Shown here: positions 44,115 to 54,008 of the stretch, piece by piece
Layout of the letters: each line of letters begins with the position of its first letter
How positions within the stretch are numbered: position 1 is the first letter of the stretch
Made by a program: the position numbers and the translations under genes
The notes under the pieces: model-generated
What the model was told of the DNA's origin: nothing
What the model saw: the letters and a program-made list of their open reading frames with translations, nothing else
Database searches by the model: none
Origin: CAXWPM01 sp965206125
GTDB lineage: Bacteria; Acidobacteriota; Terriglobia; 20CM-2-55-15
Assembly (NCBI GenBank): GCA_965206125.1
Contig: CBDBIN010000045.1
Location: 434,001-498,000, forward strand
DNA length: 64,000 bases
Direction of reading: 5' to 3'

Positions 44115-45032
44115 TTACATTTTTGACTTGGCCCGCTTGGCCAGGTAAGAAAACAATCCGGCGTCCAGCGGCTTGCTGCTGTTCATCAACGTGTGGTCAA
44201 CGCCGATGGATGCGAACTGTTTCTCCAACTCCGTGACGTGCCCCCGAATCAACTGCAGGTACTCCTTCCTGAGGTATTGGGGGATCACGTTCAGTCTTCG
44301 GGTAGTCTCCAGATCCTCGAATTCCGTCATCTGGTCGAACGGAAAGTTGAGTTCGAAATCGTCCAGGATATGAAAGACGATAACCTCGTTGCCTTTCGAG
44401 CGCAGATGCTTGATTGCGCCCACGATGTTGGCCACATCGTCGTAAAGGTCCGACACGATCACGACGATTCCACGTCGCTTCAGGAACTCCGCCATATACT
44501 CGAGAGGCTTCTCGAAGCGCGTCTCCTTTGAGGCCTCCAGACGATCCAGATTGGCCAGGATGTTGAAGAGCTGTCCCGTCCGCCGGCTCGCCGGGATATG
44601 GCTGACAATATCGGTATCGAAGGTCAACAGGCCGACGCCGTCACGCTGGCCGTATGCAAAATAGGCGAGCGATGCCGTCAGGTAACGCGCGTAATCGACC
44701 TTGGAAATCGACCCCGATGACCCATATGCCATCGACCCGCTGATGTCCATGAGCAGGTTGATATGGGTGTTGGTCTCACCGTCAAAAAGTTTGACGTACA
44801 GCTTGTCCATCCTGGAAAAGACGTTCCAGTCGATCCGGCGGATCTCGTCTCCCGGCTGATACGGACGGTATTCGGCGAAGTCCACGCTGAAGCCGAGGTA
44901 GGGAGACTTGTGCAGTCCCGCTACAAAGCCCTCGACCACCGAGCGCGCAAGCAACTCGAGGTTCTCGATTCTCGACAGGACAGTCGGATCGAGAAACCGG
45001 TTCGTCGGGACAGGTTCGACCGCAGAACTCAT
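44115..45032 (-). CDS. DUF58 domain protein
   Basis: 305 aa. The DUF58 signature is clear: FAEYRPYQPGDEIRRIDWNVFSRMDKLYVKLFDGETN followed by a vWA-like segment LLMDISGSMAYG with an intact MIDAS (DISGS). DUF58 proteins are standard partners of MoxR ATPases. Starts two bases after the moxR stop region, so the two are translationally close. Confidence 0.92.
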   Translation of the reverse strand: MSSAVEPVPTNRFLDPTVLSRIENLELLARSVVEGFVAGLHKSPYLGFSVDFAEYRPYQPGDEIRRIDWNVFSRMDKLYVKLFDGETNTHINLLMDISGSMAYGSSGSISKVDYARYLTASLAYFAYGQRDGVGLLTFDTDIVSHIPASRRTGQLFNILANLDRLEASKETRFEKPLEYMAEFLKRRGIVVIVSDLYDDVANIVGAIKHLRSKGNEVIVFHILDDFELNFPFDQMTEFEDLETTRRLNVIPQYLRKEYLQLIRGHVTELEKQFASIGVDHTLMNSSKPLDAGLFSYLAKRAKSKM

Positions 45033-45033
45033 C

Positions 45034-46062
45034 TCACTCCTTAAGTCCGGATTCCGGAACCGGCACGACCTCGATCAGCTGGCGGATGATGTCTTCAGAC
45101 GTAATGCTCTCCGACTCGGCGTGGAAGTTCGTCAGGATGCGGTGACGGAACACCGGATATGCCAGGCTCTGGATGTCCTCAACAGAGACGTTGTACCGGC
45201 CGTTCATCAGAGCCAACGCCTTGCCGCCCAGGATGAGGAACTGTGAAGCGCGGAGGCTGGCGCCGTAGCTGACATACTTCTTGATGAAATCCGGAACCTC
45301 TTCCTTGCTTCGCGGTCGGCTGGTCCGGGCCAGTCGCACGGCGTAGCGCATGACTTCGTCGGCGACCGGCATCTTGCGGACCAGGCGCTGAAACTCGATG
45401 ATTTCCGGCCCACCGATGGTCTTCTCGAACTTCACGTCGTGGGTTGTCGTCGTCTGGGTGACGACCTGGATCTCGTCCTTCTCGTTCAGGTACTCGATGA
45501 TGATGTTGAACATGAACCGGTCCAACTGGGCCTCGGGCAGCGGATACGTCCCCTCGAGTTCGATGGGGTTCTGCGTCGCGAGGACGAAGAACGGCTTGTC
45601 CAGGATGTAGGTGTTGCCTTCCACCGTCACGGTGCGCTCCTGCATCGCCTCGAGCAGGGCCGATTGAGTCTTGGGCGGCGTCCGGTTGATTTCGTCCGCC
45701 AGAATGATGTTCGTAAAGATAGGTCCCTTGACGAAAATGCGCTCCCTGCGCCCCGTCGCCCGGTCTTCCTCGATCATTTCGGTGCCGGTGATGTCTGCAG
45801 GCATCAGGTCGGGCGTGAACTGGATTCGGTTGAAATCCAGACGCAGGACATCGGCGACGGTCTGGATCAGGAGCGTCTTGGCCAGCCCGGGGACGCCGGT
45901 GATCATCGCGTTGGCGCCGGTCAGCAGAGCGATCAGAACCTGGTCCACCGCATCCTTCTGCCCGACGATGATTTTCCGAATCTCGCGATCGATCGCCGCA
46001 ATGTCGGAGTGAAACTTTTCTACCGTTTCGAGTTCTTGTTTCTCGTCTACGCTCGGGTTCAT
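45034..46062 (-). CDS. MoxR-family AAA+ ATPase
   Basis: 342 aa chaperone-like ATPase. Walker A is GVPGLAKT (56-63), Walker B and sensor region are ILADEINRTPPKTQSALLEAMQE, and ATQNPIELEGTYPLPEAQLDRFMF contains sensor 1 and the arginine finger area. MoxR ATPases act with vWA/DUF58 proteins, here encoded directly downstream. AAGGAC precedes the ATG. Confidence 0.95.
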   Translation of the reverse strand: MNPSVDEKQELETVEKFHSDIAAIDREIRKIIVGQKDAVDQVLIALLTGANAMITGVPGLAKTLLIQTVADVLRLDFNRIQFTPDLMPADITGTEMIEEDRATGRRERIFVKGPIFTNIILADEINRTPPKTQSALLEAMQERTVTVEGNTYILDKPFFVLATQNPIELEGTYPLPEAQLDRFMFNIIIEYLNEKDEIQVVTQTTTTHDVKFEKTIGGPEIIEFQRLVRKMPVADEVMRYAVRLARTSRPRSKEEVPDFIKKYVSYGASLRASQFLILGGKALALMNGRYNVSVEDIQSLAYPVFRHRILTNFHAESESITSEDIIRQLIEVVPVPESGLKE

Positions 46063-46096
46063 TCAGTATTGTCCTTTCGATTTCGTAGTGAACTCT

Positions 46097-48643
46097 TTAG
46101 AGATTTCCCCTACCCACAATCCGCAGCAGCAGTTCCTGTGCAGCCTCGAACGACGGTGCGATCTCCAGCGATCTCAGTATGCTCCGACGGGCACCGGTCC
46201 TATCTCCGGTGCTGAACTGGGCGGTCGCCAGCTTGAAATAGGTATCCGCGAGATCGGGCGTTTTCAGCGCGATCAGTGTCTGGTACTCCCGTACTGCAGC
46301 CTCGTAGCGCTCCTCGGTGAGCAGCGCCGACCCTAGCTCACGGTGACCGTCCAGATCCAGGGGGTGGACATAAAGGGCCAGGTTCAAGACGTCGATCGCC
46401 TCGCCGAGTTCTCCGGCCTCAACCAGCAACCCCGCCAGTTGCAGGTACGTGCCGTAGGCATACTCGGAATAAGAAATGAACTCGTCCAAGACGGCGATCG
46501 CTTGGGACGTATCCCCCTGCTGAACATAGACGTCGGCCAGGGTTTCGTACGGGTTGAATTCGGACGTGTAGTCCGGGTAGGCCTCGGCGGCCTCTGTGAG
46601 GAGTTCGACCGCCCGATCCAGATCGCCGTCGCCGAAAGCCTGCTGGCCATCCTGGAGAAGCGTCCGAAACGCCTCGACGTCAATCCCCCCCGTCCGTGAT
46701 TCCACCCAGCCGGAAAACGCGTCGTCAAATCCTGCAAACCCGAACCCCAGGACTTCGCGTAGAACCTGCTCTGTGTTCCGGCGGTCCTTGTAGAGCGCCA
46801 GCATCTGCCGGATGGCGTCGAAACCATGCTGCTCATCGATGTACTCGCAGACGAGCGAGGCCTGGTAGTAGGACAGTGAAATCTGGCCGGGGTTATCCGG
46901 ACGGACGAAACCGTTGTTCAACTCCCCGATCGGAAGGAACTGGTCGGCCTGGATGGCCAACAGGAAATCCATCCCGAGGTCGTCACCCCAGCCACGGCGC
47001 GCTCTGCGCTCCTCGTAGACGGAAATCCCTTCCGAGAACCACCGCGGGATACGATGATCGGTGATCTGGAGCGTAATGACATGAGCGAATTCGTGCCATA
47101 GGGTGCTTCCCCAGTTGAAGCTCTCGGGCGGCCTGGCCGACGGAGAATCCATCACGATGACCTTCCCGAAAGACACACCCAGTGCGCCCAGCCCCGGCAG
47201 ACCCAGAGTCCTTACCGCGAAGTCTTCGTGATCCGGAAACATTTCGAACGTGATTGGCCCGTCGGGAATGAACTCGTACTTGGTCGTCAACGTGTCGTAG
47301 ACCTCCTCGAGAAGGTCTGTGACGTAAGGTTCGAGAACCCCGCGCTCTTCCTTGTGCAGCTTGATCCGGAAATGCTCGGTCTCGATCCGGTCAAAGTCCT
47401 CCAGGCTATCGATAAGCGTAAGCGTGTTGACAGTCCAGCTGTTGAACGGGTCGTTGTCGTACGAGGTTTCCAGGCTGGCAAGCCCTTCTTCTTCCTCGCC
47501 GATACGAAGCAGGTTGATCCCGAGCAGGTTGTACGCTCTCCAATGCCGAGGGTCCAGGAGTATCGCTTCCCTGGCGAACTCCACTGCCTGAGCGTACTGG
47601 CGAACATTGACGCACCGCTCGGCGAGGATGAAGTACATTTCGCTGTAGGCCGGGTTCGTGGCGAGCACCTCTCCGACGTAGCGCTCGAACTCGGATTGGT
47701 CATCGCGCAAGTAGTGGGTAGTCGCCAGCAGGGCCAGTGCGTGCGCCGAGCGAGGGTTCACGTCGAGAACGCTCTCGATGATCCGGTCGGCGGCGTCATA
47801 TTGCTCGGTACCGATGCGCTGTTCCGCCCGGAACAGATGCGCCTCGACGAAGTTCGGGTTGACGCCGAGCGCTGTCTCCAACGCCGCCCGGCTCTGCTCG
47901 GGATTGGTGGCCGCCAGAAGCCGGGCGATGCCAAGGTGCGCCTCGGGCATGTTCGGGTCGAGCGCCAACGCGTCTTGGTAACTGGCGACGGCCTCTTCTT
48001 CGTTGTACTTCTCGGCGAGCAAGTCACCCCAGTCCAGGAACACCTCCGCGTTATTCGGATCTCCCTGGGCGATCACGCGAAACAGGTCGTTGGCGTCGTG
48101 AAACTGATCGAGCGCCCACATCGCTCGAACCACGTAGAGCAGATCCGGGCCGCCGCGGATAAAACCATCCAGAAAACGATTGAGAAGGTCCGAATAGATC
48201 TCGTCGCTCTCTGCCCGCCGGCCAACATCCCGCAGAACGGCCGCCTTCTCGTGAAGGGCGGCCACACCCACGTCCGCGTAAGAGAGGATCGGATCCAGGC
48301 CCTCGAGCGCGCGCTCGTAGTCCCCGACCCCGCGAGTCGCCCGGGCCGCTGCCAACCCGATGGCGCCGGAATTTGGATATTCAGCGGCCAGCTCTTCAAA
48401 GCGGCTTCGCGCGAGCGCGTACTGGCCGGATCGGATCCAGGCGAAATAGAGGTCTTCAACGATGTCAGCTGCGGCATCGCCGGATTCGACGAGCGGGGCG
48501 AGCCGGGTAGCTTCTTCGGCGTACGTTTCGGGGCCCGGACTCTCGGTCTGCTGTCCGAGTGCGCCACAACCCGACAAGGTGACGACCAGGAGAGCCAGGA
48601 CGGTCATCGAGGCGGTTCCGGGCCGTGGTTTCGCGCGCTTCAC
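46097..48643 (-). CDS. TPR lipoprotein with a zinc metallopeptidase (MA-like) domain
   Basis: 848 aa. A signal peptide ends in the lipobox LSGC (Cys26). Residues about 40-400 are TPR-like helical repeats. A gluzincin domain follows with HEFAH (517-521) and the third zinc ligand E538 in WFSEG, so it should be an active metallopeptidase. More TPR repeats fill residues about 640-845. It overlaps the caspase-like gene by ATGA and lies 34 bases before moxR. It is likely exported and lipid-anchored. Its target is not evident. Confidence 0.88.
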   Translation of the reverse strand: MKRAKPRPGTASMTVLALLVVTLSGCGALGQQTESPGPETYAEEATRLAPLVESGDAAADIVEDLYFAWIRSGQYALARSRFEELAAEYPNSGAIGLAAARATRGVGDYERALEGLDPILSYADVGVAALHEKAAVLRDVGRRAESDEIYSDLLNRFLDGFIRGGPDLLYVVRAMWALDQFHDANDLFRVIAQGDPNNAEVFLDWGDLLAEKYNEEEAVASYQDALALDPNMPEAHLGIARLLAATNPEQSRAALETALGVNPNFVEAHLFRAEQRIGTEQYDAADRIIESVLDVNPRSAHALALLATTHYLRDDQSEFERYVGEVLATNPAYSEMYFILAERCVNVRQYAQAVEFAREAILLDPRHWRAYNLLGINLLRIGEEEEGLASLETSYDNDPFNSWTVNTLTLIDSLEDFDRIETEHFRIKLHKEERGVLEPYVTDLLEEVYDTLTTKYEFIPDGPITFEMFPDHEDFAVRTLGLPGLGALGVSFGKVIVMDSPSARPPESFNWGSTLWHEFAHVITLQITDHRIPRWFSEGISVYEERRARRGWGDDLGMDFLLAIQADQFLPIGELNNGFVRPDNPGQISLSYYQASLVCEYIDEQHGFDAIRQMLALYKDRRNTEQVLREVLGFGFAGFDDAFSGWVESRTGGIDVEAFRTLLQDGQQAFGDGDLDRAVELLTEAAEAYPDYTSEFNPYETLADVYVQQGDTSQAIAVLDEFISYSEYAYGTYLQLAGLLVEAGELGEAIDVLNLALYVHPLDLDGHRELGSALLTEERYEAAVREYQTLIALKTPDLADTYFKLATAQFSTGDRTGARRSILRSLEIAPSFEAAQELLLRIVGRGNL

Positions 48644-49575
48644 GGCCCCTCCCGTTCACGGATCTGTCGGCCGGTGAGGGCCAGTTCGATCAGGAGTTCT
48701 TCCAGGCGACGATCGTATTCCTCCGCCGGCATGGTGTCTTCGACCAGGCGCAACGCACCGATCTCGGCCTCGAGTTGGCGGCGCTTTTCCAGCAGACCGG
48801 CGAGGACGGGATCGTCGGTCTGGATCACCGCATCGACGTTGAAGTCGATCATCCTCGCCAGAACCGGCGTCTCTTCCGGTTCGACTCCCCCTTTCTCGCC
48901 ACCGTTGTCGGACAGTTGCGGATGCTCGCTCGCCAGCCGCGTCTCCTCGGTGAAGAACCGTTCCACCGCCAGCGTTGCATACCGGAAAGCTTCCCAGACG
49001 GAGATCTTTTCGTTCTTGTCCTCGTCGCTGGTTTCTGTCCCGAGCGCCTCGAGAAAGTAATCGTAGAAGTATGTATCGTTGCGTTCCGAGCCGCTACGGG
49101 TCGCGGTCACGACGACACGGTTTGGTCCGGCCAGCGTGTCCAGGATCGCACCGCTCGAATTGGTCGCGTTGATGATCACCGAGCGTCCTGCTCCAACCGC
49201 CGCCACAAGCTCGGAGTAGTCCGAGCCCGTCATGTCGGGGCCCGAGATGAGGAATTTGTACTCGCCGCTGTCGTAGCTGCCGTGACCGATGAAGAACACG
49301 AACAGCGTGTCGGCGGGACCGGCGCGTTGCCCGATCGCATCGAAGGCCGCACGAATGTCATCTGCACGCGCCTCCCGATTCGTCAGGACCGTCACGTCCG
49401 CGGGGGCAAAGCCAAACGTGTCGACCAGGAGCCCGCGCGTCGTCGTCGTCCAGCGGTCGAACTTTTCTCCATGTTCCGGGCTACCCGGAATGCCCATCAG
49501 GATCAGAGCGACCGAGTCGGCTCTGGCGGTGGACCCGAAGAGAATGATGGCCAGCAGAAGGGTTCGAATCCTCAA
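48640..49575 (-). CDS. Secreted caspase-like (C13-like) protein, probably inactive
   Basis: 311 aa. With a TTG start at 49575, which overlaps the upstream stop (TTGA), the product begins with a clean signal peptide (RTLLLAIILFGSTARA). An ATG at 49605 is the alternative. The caspase/legumain fold is suggested by the His motif FFIGHGSYDSGEYKF and the following strand VIINATNSSGAIL, where active members have a Cys in D/EACxSG. Here that position is Thr or Asn, so peptidase activity is doubtful. The C-terminus is a helical coil. Confidence 0.7.
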   Translation of the reverse strand: MRIRTLLLAIILFGSTARADSVALILMGIPGSPEHGEKFDRWTTTTRGLLVDTFGFAPADVTVLTNREARADDIRAAFDAIGQRAGPADTLFVFFIGHGSYDSGEYKFLISGPDMTGSDYSELVAAVGAGRSVIINATNSSGAILDTLAGPNRVVVTATRSGSERNDTYFYDYFLEALGTETSDEDKNEKISVWEAFRYATLAVERFFTEETRLASEHPQLSDNGGEKGGVEPEETPVLARMIDFNVDAVIQTDDPVLAGLLEKRRQLEAEIGALRLVEDTMPAEEYDRRLEELLIELALTGRQIREREGP

Positions 49576-51824
49576 GCAAAACCTCGCATCTTCCGCCAGA
49601 ACCATTCTCCGCCTAGCGTCAGCGTCAACAGGAGAAACAGCAGCGGCACGTCCCAGAGCTCACGCTGCTCGATGATCGAAGACTCCCCATCGACGTACAC
49701 GGCGTCGTCGGGCAAGCTACCCACCTCTGACAGCGGATAGTATCGACCTCCCGACTGGTCCGCCACAGATTGAAGAAAACGCGTGTCCAGCGCAGCGTCG
49801 TAGTACTCGACGGGGCGGTCGCGGACCTGGAACGTGCTCTCGTAGCCTCCGATCGCGCTGTCGGCATAGCTGGCATCGACTTCCAGCGTGTAGATGCCCG
49901 GGACGCTGCCCGTCATCTCCGCCTGGTACGTCCCGTCCTGGAGGCCCGTCCATTCGAACTTGACCGTCTGGATGTTGCCGTCGGGATCGATCACACGCCC
50001 TGCAACGTCCGCGTTGTTCATGCGGGCGAAACTCGAGTCGGAGATGTCTGCGAAGAGCCGAACAGATTCGCCCGGTATGTAGCTGTCCTTTTCGGCATTC
50101 GCCATGACCGGATCAGGGGAGGAGCTGACCAGCCACCGCAGGATCTGGCGCCAGAACAGCTCGTGGGTCATGTCCTCGTGGTTCATTTCCATCTGCCAGC
50201 GCCAGCTGCTCGACGTCATGAAGGCCATCGCACGCCCCCGACCGTACCGCTGGTAGGCAAGCAGGACGGGCCGGTTCCGGCTGGAGGCTTCCATCTGGGC
50301 GTGGGCCAGGACCACCGCACCAACCTTGGCCTCCTCCACGCGATTGAACTCGGTCAGCGCGGGCAGCTCGTCCCATTCGACGACGCTTTCGTTGCCGGTC
50401 GGATTGAGCTGCATCAGGGGATGTGTGCGGCCGTAGTCGGAAACGTCTACGGTGAGGTTTTCGACGACGAAATTGGTTTCCTCATCAGTCAGGCGAACCG
50501 GGAGGATGTCGGCGATCGGTGAGTTCTGGTACCGGCCGCCGCTGAAGGAACTCCGGCCGCCGATCATCAGGAATCCCCCACCGCGTTCGCTGACGAAGTC
50601 CACGATCATCTGGAGTTGTTCCTGGGTGAAGAAGGTGGATTCGATGCTGCCGAGGATCAGGCCCTTGTACTCGAACAGCTCCTCACGAGTGGTCGGGAAG
50701 CCGTCGATCAGCACATCCTCGGAATCGATCCCCTGGCGATAGAACTTGTTCGGCGACGTGCGGAGCAGGGTCACGAGCTGGACGCTGGAGTCCTCGGCCA
50801 CGGCGCGGCGCATGTAGCGGAATTCCCACCGGGGCTCGCCTTCGACGTAGAGGATTTTCGGGTGATCGTTCTTGACCCGGATGAGGCTGTCCAGCGAATT
50901 GTTTTCCGGGATTCGATCGTTGGGCGCCTCGATCGAGAACGAGAACACACGGGATCCCGCGTTCTTGACGGGCAGGTCGACGGCGAATTCTCCGATCTCG
51001 CCGTCCCTGGGAAGCGAAACCTCCTCAGACTTCAGCAGAACACCGTTTTCTCTAACATGCAGGGTTGCCGAACGGCCGGCCAGGCCGTGGCTGCGAAACT
51101 GTACTTCCGCGACCGCCGTCGAATCGTTGAGGGTCTCGCGGGGAGCGGTGACCCGGATGATCTCGGCGTCGCGTTCTATCGCCTCCTCACCGACACCGAC
51201 CGTGTAGATCGGGATGCCCCTGGCATGGATCCGCGAGACCGCTTCGGTCCATTCCTCGGAAGAATTATCCACACCGTCGGTCATAAGCGCGATGCCCGAC
51301 AGCGGGACGCTCCCCAGTTCCTGGTAGAGCAGATCCATGGCGCTTTCCATGCGGGTACGTGTGCCGTTAAAGGTCATCCGGTCGAGATCGTCGATCCGCT
51401 CGGCTTCCTCGTCGAAGCGGTAGACGCGCACTCGGAACTTCTCCGCCAAGCGTCCGAAGAAATCCGTCGCCTCCAGCTGGGCCATCAAAAGGTCCGCGCG
51501 AGTGGCCTCTCCTTCGTCGCGGATCTGCATGCTCTGAGAGTTGTCGACGATCACGGCCAGGTAGGACTCCTGGGGCAGGACCGTGGAGATGTTCAGCACG
51601 GGCCGCATCAGGATGAAGGCCAGGATGACGAACGTCATCGTCCTCAGGGCAATCATCCCCCAGGAAGACCGGCCGGCAAGGGCCCGGTAGAAGTAGTACG
51701 CGGCGGCGGCGGCGGCGGCGACAAAGATCAGGAACAGCGCCGGATTGTCCAACATCTGGAAACCCAGTGTCCCCCTCTCGTAAACGATCGGCGTGTACTT
51801 GAAGAATGTCTCGAACCAGGTCAT
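49572..51824 (-). CDS. Membrane protein with vWA and glutamine amidotransferase-like domains
   Basis: 750 aa. Two N-terminal helices, a vWA-like domain with VIVDNSQS (D94), beta-sandwich segments, then a class I amidotransferase-like domain (KILYVEGEPRWEFRYMRRA, GGGFLMIGGRSSFSGG) that lacks the usual catalytic Cys, then a C-terminal helix (VPLLFLLLTLTLGGEWFWRK). This is the layout of the large BatA-associated proteins. It follows the DUF4159 gene by 16 bases. Confidence 0.85.
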   Translation of the reverse strand: MTWFETFFKYTPIVYERGTLGFQMLDNPALFLIFVAAAAAAAYYFYRALAGRSSWGMIALRTMTFVILAFILMRPVLNISTVLPQESYLAVIVDNSQSMQIRDEGEATRADLLMAQLEATDFFGRLAEKFRVRVYRFDEEAERIDDLDRMTFNGTRTRMESAMDLLYQELGSVPLSGIALMTDGVDNSSEEWTEAVSRIHARGIPIYTVGVGEEAIERDAEIIRVTAPRETLNDSTAVAEVQFRSHGLAGRSATLHVRENGVLLKSEEVSLPRDGEIGEFAVDLPVKNAGSRVFSFSIEAPNDRIPENNSLDSLIRVKNDHPKILYVEGEPRWEFRYMRRAVAEDSSVQLVTLLRTSPNKFYRQGIDSEDVLIDGFPTTREELFEYKGLILGSIESTFFTQEQLQMIVDFVSERGGGFLMIGGRSSFSGGRYQNSPIADILPVRLTDEETNFVVENLTVDVSDYGRTHPLMQLNPTGNESVVEWDELPALTEFNRVEEAKVGAVVLAHAQMEASSRNRPVLLAYQRYGRGRAMAFMTSSSWRWQMEMNHEDMTHELFWRQILRWLVSSSPDPVMANAEKDSYIPGESVRLFADISDSSFARMNNADVAGRVIDPDGNIQTVKFEWTGLQDGTYQAEMTGSVPGIYTLEVDASYADSAIGGYESTFQVRDRPVEYYDAALDTRFLQSVADQSGGRYYPLSEVGSLPDDAVYVDGESSIIEQRELWDVPLLFLLLTLTLGGEWFWRKMRGFA

Positions 51825-51840
51825 GAAACGCTCACCGCCC

Positions 51841-52602
51841 TCAGTGTGTCATCGAATAGATGATGAAGTTCAGCCCCATCCGGTACGCCATGCCGGAAAA
51901 TTCGTGCGGGTAGCACGGCGCATCCGCCCACTCCCAGGCGTCGCCGAGATCCGTGTTGTAGTTGATCATCATCATCGGCCGTCGGTTGTCGTCGTAGACC
52001 GCCAGGGCGAACGGGGTGTACCCGTCCTGCTCATGGGTCCGATAGCCCCCGCAGCCGAGGTTGACGTTCGGTATCTGCAAGATCTGGTCGATGTCGTAGA
52101 ACGAATGGAAGATCGGGTGTGACAGGGGAACTTCTTCGACTTCCTTCTCCGGAAAGATCTTCTTGAGCTGGATCGAGAAGTTCTCCCACTCGTAGGTCCC
52201 CCAGAAATCGTCGACGACGAAGAAGCCGCCGCGGAGCATGTACTCCCGCAATCGGTCTGCCTGCTCCTGGTTGATCTCCATCTTTCCGACTTCGACCGCG
52301 TAGAGGAACGGATAGCTGAAGAGGTTGTCGTCCATGATCTCGATGGCGACATCCTGGTCCAGAACGATACGGACGTTGGACAGTCGATCGATGCCGAACA
52401 TGAACTGCTTGTCGGCCTTGGGCCAGTCGGTCCGCCACGACCCGCCGCCGCGGCGCCCGTAGTAGGACGGATAGATCAGCCGTGCAAAAACGAACTCCGA
52501 TCCGTCTGCGCCGGCCGGGACGAACTGGGCCGCTGTGCGGCCGAGGGTTCCCGTCGACGTCAGCAGGAGCGCCGAAAGACTGACAAGAAGCAGTTGTTTC
52601 AT
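51841..52602 (-). CDS. DUF4159 domain protein, secreted
   Basis: 253 aa. A signal peptide (KQLLLVSLSALLLTSTG) is followed by the DUF4159 domain: FVFARLIYPSYYGRRGGGSWRTDWPKAD, then YMLRGGFFVVDDFWGTYEWENF and HPIFHSFYDI. DUF4159 is typical of MoxR/BatA clusters and resembles an amidotransferase-like fold. The ATG at 52602 is preferred to one at 52623 because it starts the signal peptide. First gene of the eight-gene operon. Confidence 0.85.
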   Translation of the reverse strand: MKQLLLVSLSALLLTSTGTLGRTAAQFVPAGADGSEFVFARLIYPSYYGRRGGGSWRTDWPKADKQFMFGIDRLSNVRIVLDQDVAIEIMDDNLFSYPFLYAVEVGKMEINQEQADRLREYMLRGGFFVVDDFWGTYEWENFSIQLKKIFPEKEVEEVPLSHPIFHSFYDIDQILQIPNVNLGCGGYRTHEQDGYTPFALAVYDDNRRPMMMINYNTDLGDAWEWADAPCYPHEFSGMAYRMGLNFIIYSMTH

Positions 52603-52733
52603 GATGATAGCGATCACGTTCATTCTACTGAGAATCCTGCGTCAACAAAAGAGTCGAATGGCAGTTTCACCCCCCTAAGAGGGGGTAATCAAAGAACTTT
52701 TTACAAATCTGACACAACTGGACCCACCAGGCC

Positions 52734-53321
52734 TCACACCGGCGTGTAGGGATCGCCCCGTCGGGCGATGTCGAGAAGTTCGAAAAAATTGATCAGGGCG
52801 TGCGCCAGAGCCACGGCGAACAGACTTCCGGTCGTCTCGTACACGATGCCGAAGACGAACCCCATCACGATGGCGATGATGGTCCAGGGAATCAGGCGAC
52901 GATTCATAGGGTAATGCAGGAGTCCGAAGGCCAGGCTCGTCGCCCACAACCCGAAAACCGGCTGCATCACCGCGCGGAAGAACGTCTCTTCGGCTATACC
53001 GCTCGCCACGGCAAGGATGAGGGCGCCAGATACGCTGAGCGGCGCGAGCAAAAAGCGAAATTCCTGCTCCAGTTCTCGAGCCCAACGGAACGTCCCGCTC
53101 ATGGCGCGTCCTCCGAAGAGTACGCTCGTAGCAAGGAGCGCACCGATCATGAAGTTCGTTCCCAACCGGGTCCACCCGGCAAATCCGAAAACCTCCAACA
53201 GACGATCCTGCGAATAGGCAAGACCAACAGAGACCGCGAACAAGAACCCGTATCCGATCACGGAGGATCGGACGAACGACAACAGGATGCGAGGACCGGG
53301 CGAGGGCGTTTCCGGCTTCAC
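52734..53321 (-). CDS. CPBP (CAAX-like) intramembrane metalloprotease
   Basis: 195 aa with about six membrane helices. The three family motifs are present: AEETFFRA (EExxxR, 111-116), FGLLHYP (H136) and AHALINFF (H174). Members cleave membrane substrates or serve in immunity and signalling. It overlaps the phosphatase gene upstream by ATGA. Confidence 0.9.
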   Translation of the reverse strand: MKPETPSPGPRILLSFVRSSVIGYGFLFAVSVGLAYSQDRLLEVFGFAGWTRLGTNFMIGALLATSVLFGGRAMSGTFRWARELEQEFRFLLAPLSVSGALILAVASGIAEETFFRAVMQPVFGLWATSLAFGLLHYPMNRRLIPWTIIAIVMGFVFGIVYETTGSLFAVALAHALINFFELLDIARRGDPYTPV

Positions 53322-53947
53322 TCCGGACCCTCGACCTCAACACCCAATCCGGTCAGATAGTCCTTGAGGATCGCGAGCGAGCGGAAGCGGTGAGTCTGTA
53401 ATCCGAGGGCGTCGCCGGCCTGGATGTTTTCCTGGCGGTCATCGATGAAAAGCATCGCCTCGGGCGGGCGGTCGGCTGCTTTGATCGCGCACTCGAGCAT
53501 CCTCGGATCCGGCTTGAGCGACCCTACCTGGTAGGAAAGCACGTGTTGCCCGAAGTGTCGGAAGACATCGTAGTTCTGACGGACGTAGTCGGCATGGGCT
53601 TCGTTCGTGTTCGAAACCAGTGTCATCGGGTACTGGCGACCCAGCCGCTCGAGCAGGTCCGGTTTGATAATCGGTACGGGATCGAAGACTTCCGTCCAGC
53701 AGACGTAGAACGCCTCGTAGTCCATCTCGAGGCCGCCGTCACGGACCAGGAAATCGTAGAAATCCCGGGTTGTGACGTGCCCGGTTTCATAACGACGGAT
53801 CCACCCCGTGTCCCAAACAGCCCGGAGAAAGCGGTCCGGATCGAGGTTGGAGTGGGCGATCAAGGTGGATTCACACTCCGCCATGTCAAAATCGACGATG
53901 ACGCGGCCTAGGTCGAACAGTATCGCTTCGAGCTTCACGAAAGGCAT
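53318..53947 (-). CDS. HAD-family phosphatase, YihX-like
   Basis: 209 aa. The N-terminal motif is FDLGRVIVDFD, with Gly in place of the second Asp of DxD, as in YihX (alpha-D-glucose-1-phosphate phosphatase). LVSNTNEAH is motif II, KPDPRMLECAI motif III and FIDDRQENIQAGDALG motif IV. The ATG at 53947 fits the family N-terminus. It is divergent from hfq with 104 bases between. Confidence 0.85.
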   Translation of the reverse strand: MPFVKLEAILFDLGRVIVDFDMAECESTLIAHSNLDPDRFLRAVWDTGWIRRYETGHVTTRDFYDFLVRDGGLEMDYEAFYVCWTEVFDPVPIIKPDLLERLGRQYPMTLVSNTNEAHADYVRQNYDVFRHFGQHVLSYQVGSLKPDPRMLECAIKAADRPPEAMLFIDDRQENIQAGDALGLQTHRFRSLAILKDYLTGLGVEVEGPE

Positions 53948-54008
53948 TCTACAGGCACCGGGCCACCGGCGCGAAACGCTGTCCCGATCCGCATCGGCGG
54001 TCACAGGT

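Noticed and set aside
47228..49060. Open plus-strand frame of 610 codons
   Set aside because: Antisense to the TPR-metallopeptidase and caspase-like genes, which have clear motifs.
52670..52685. CCCCC-TAAGA-GGGGG hairpin as terminator after the CPBP gene
   Set aside because: Only five pairs and no T-run in the direction of the gene; too weak to call.
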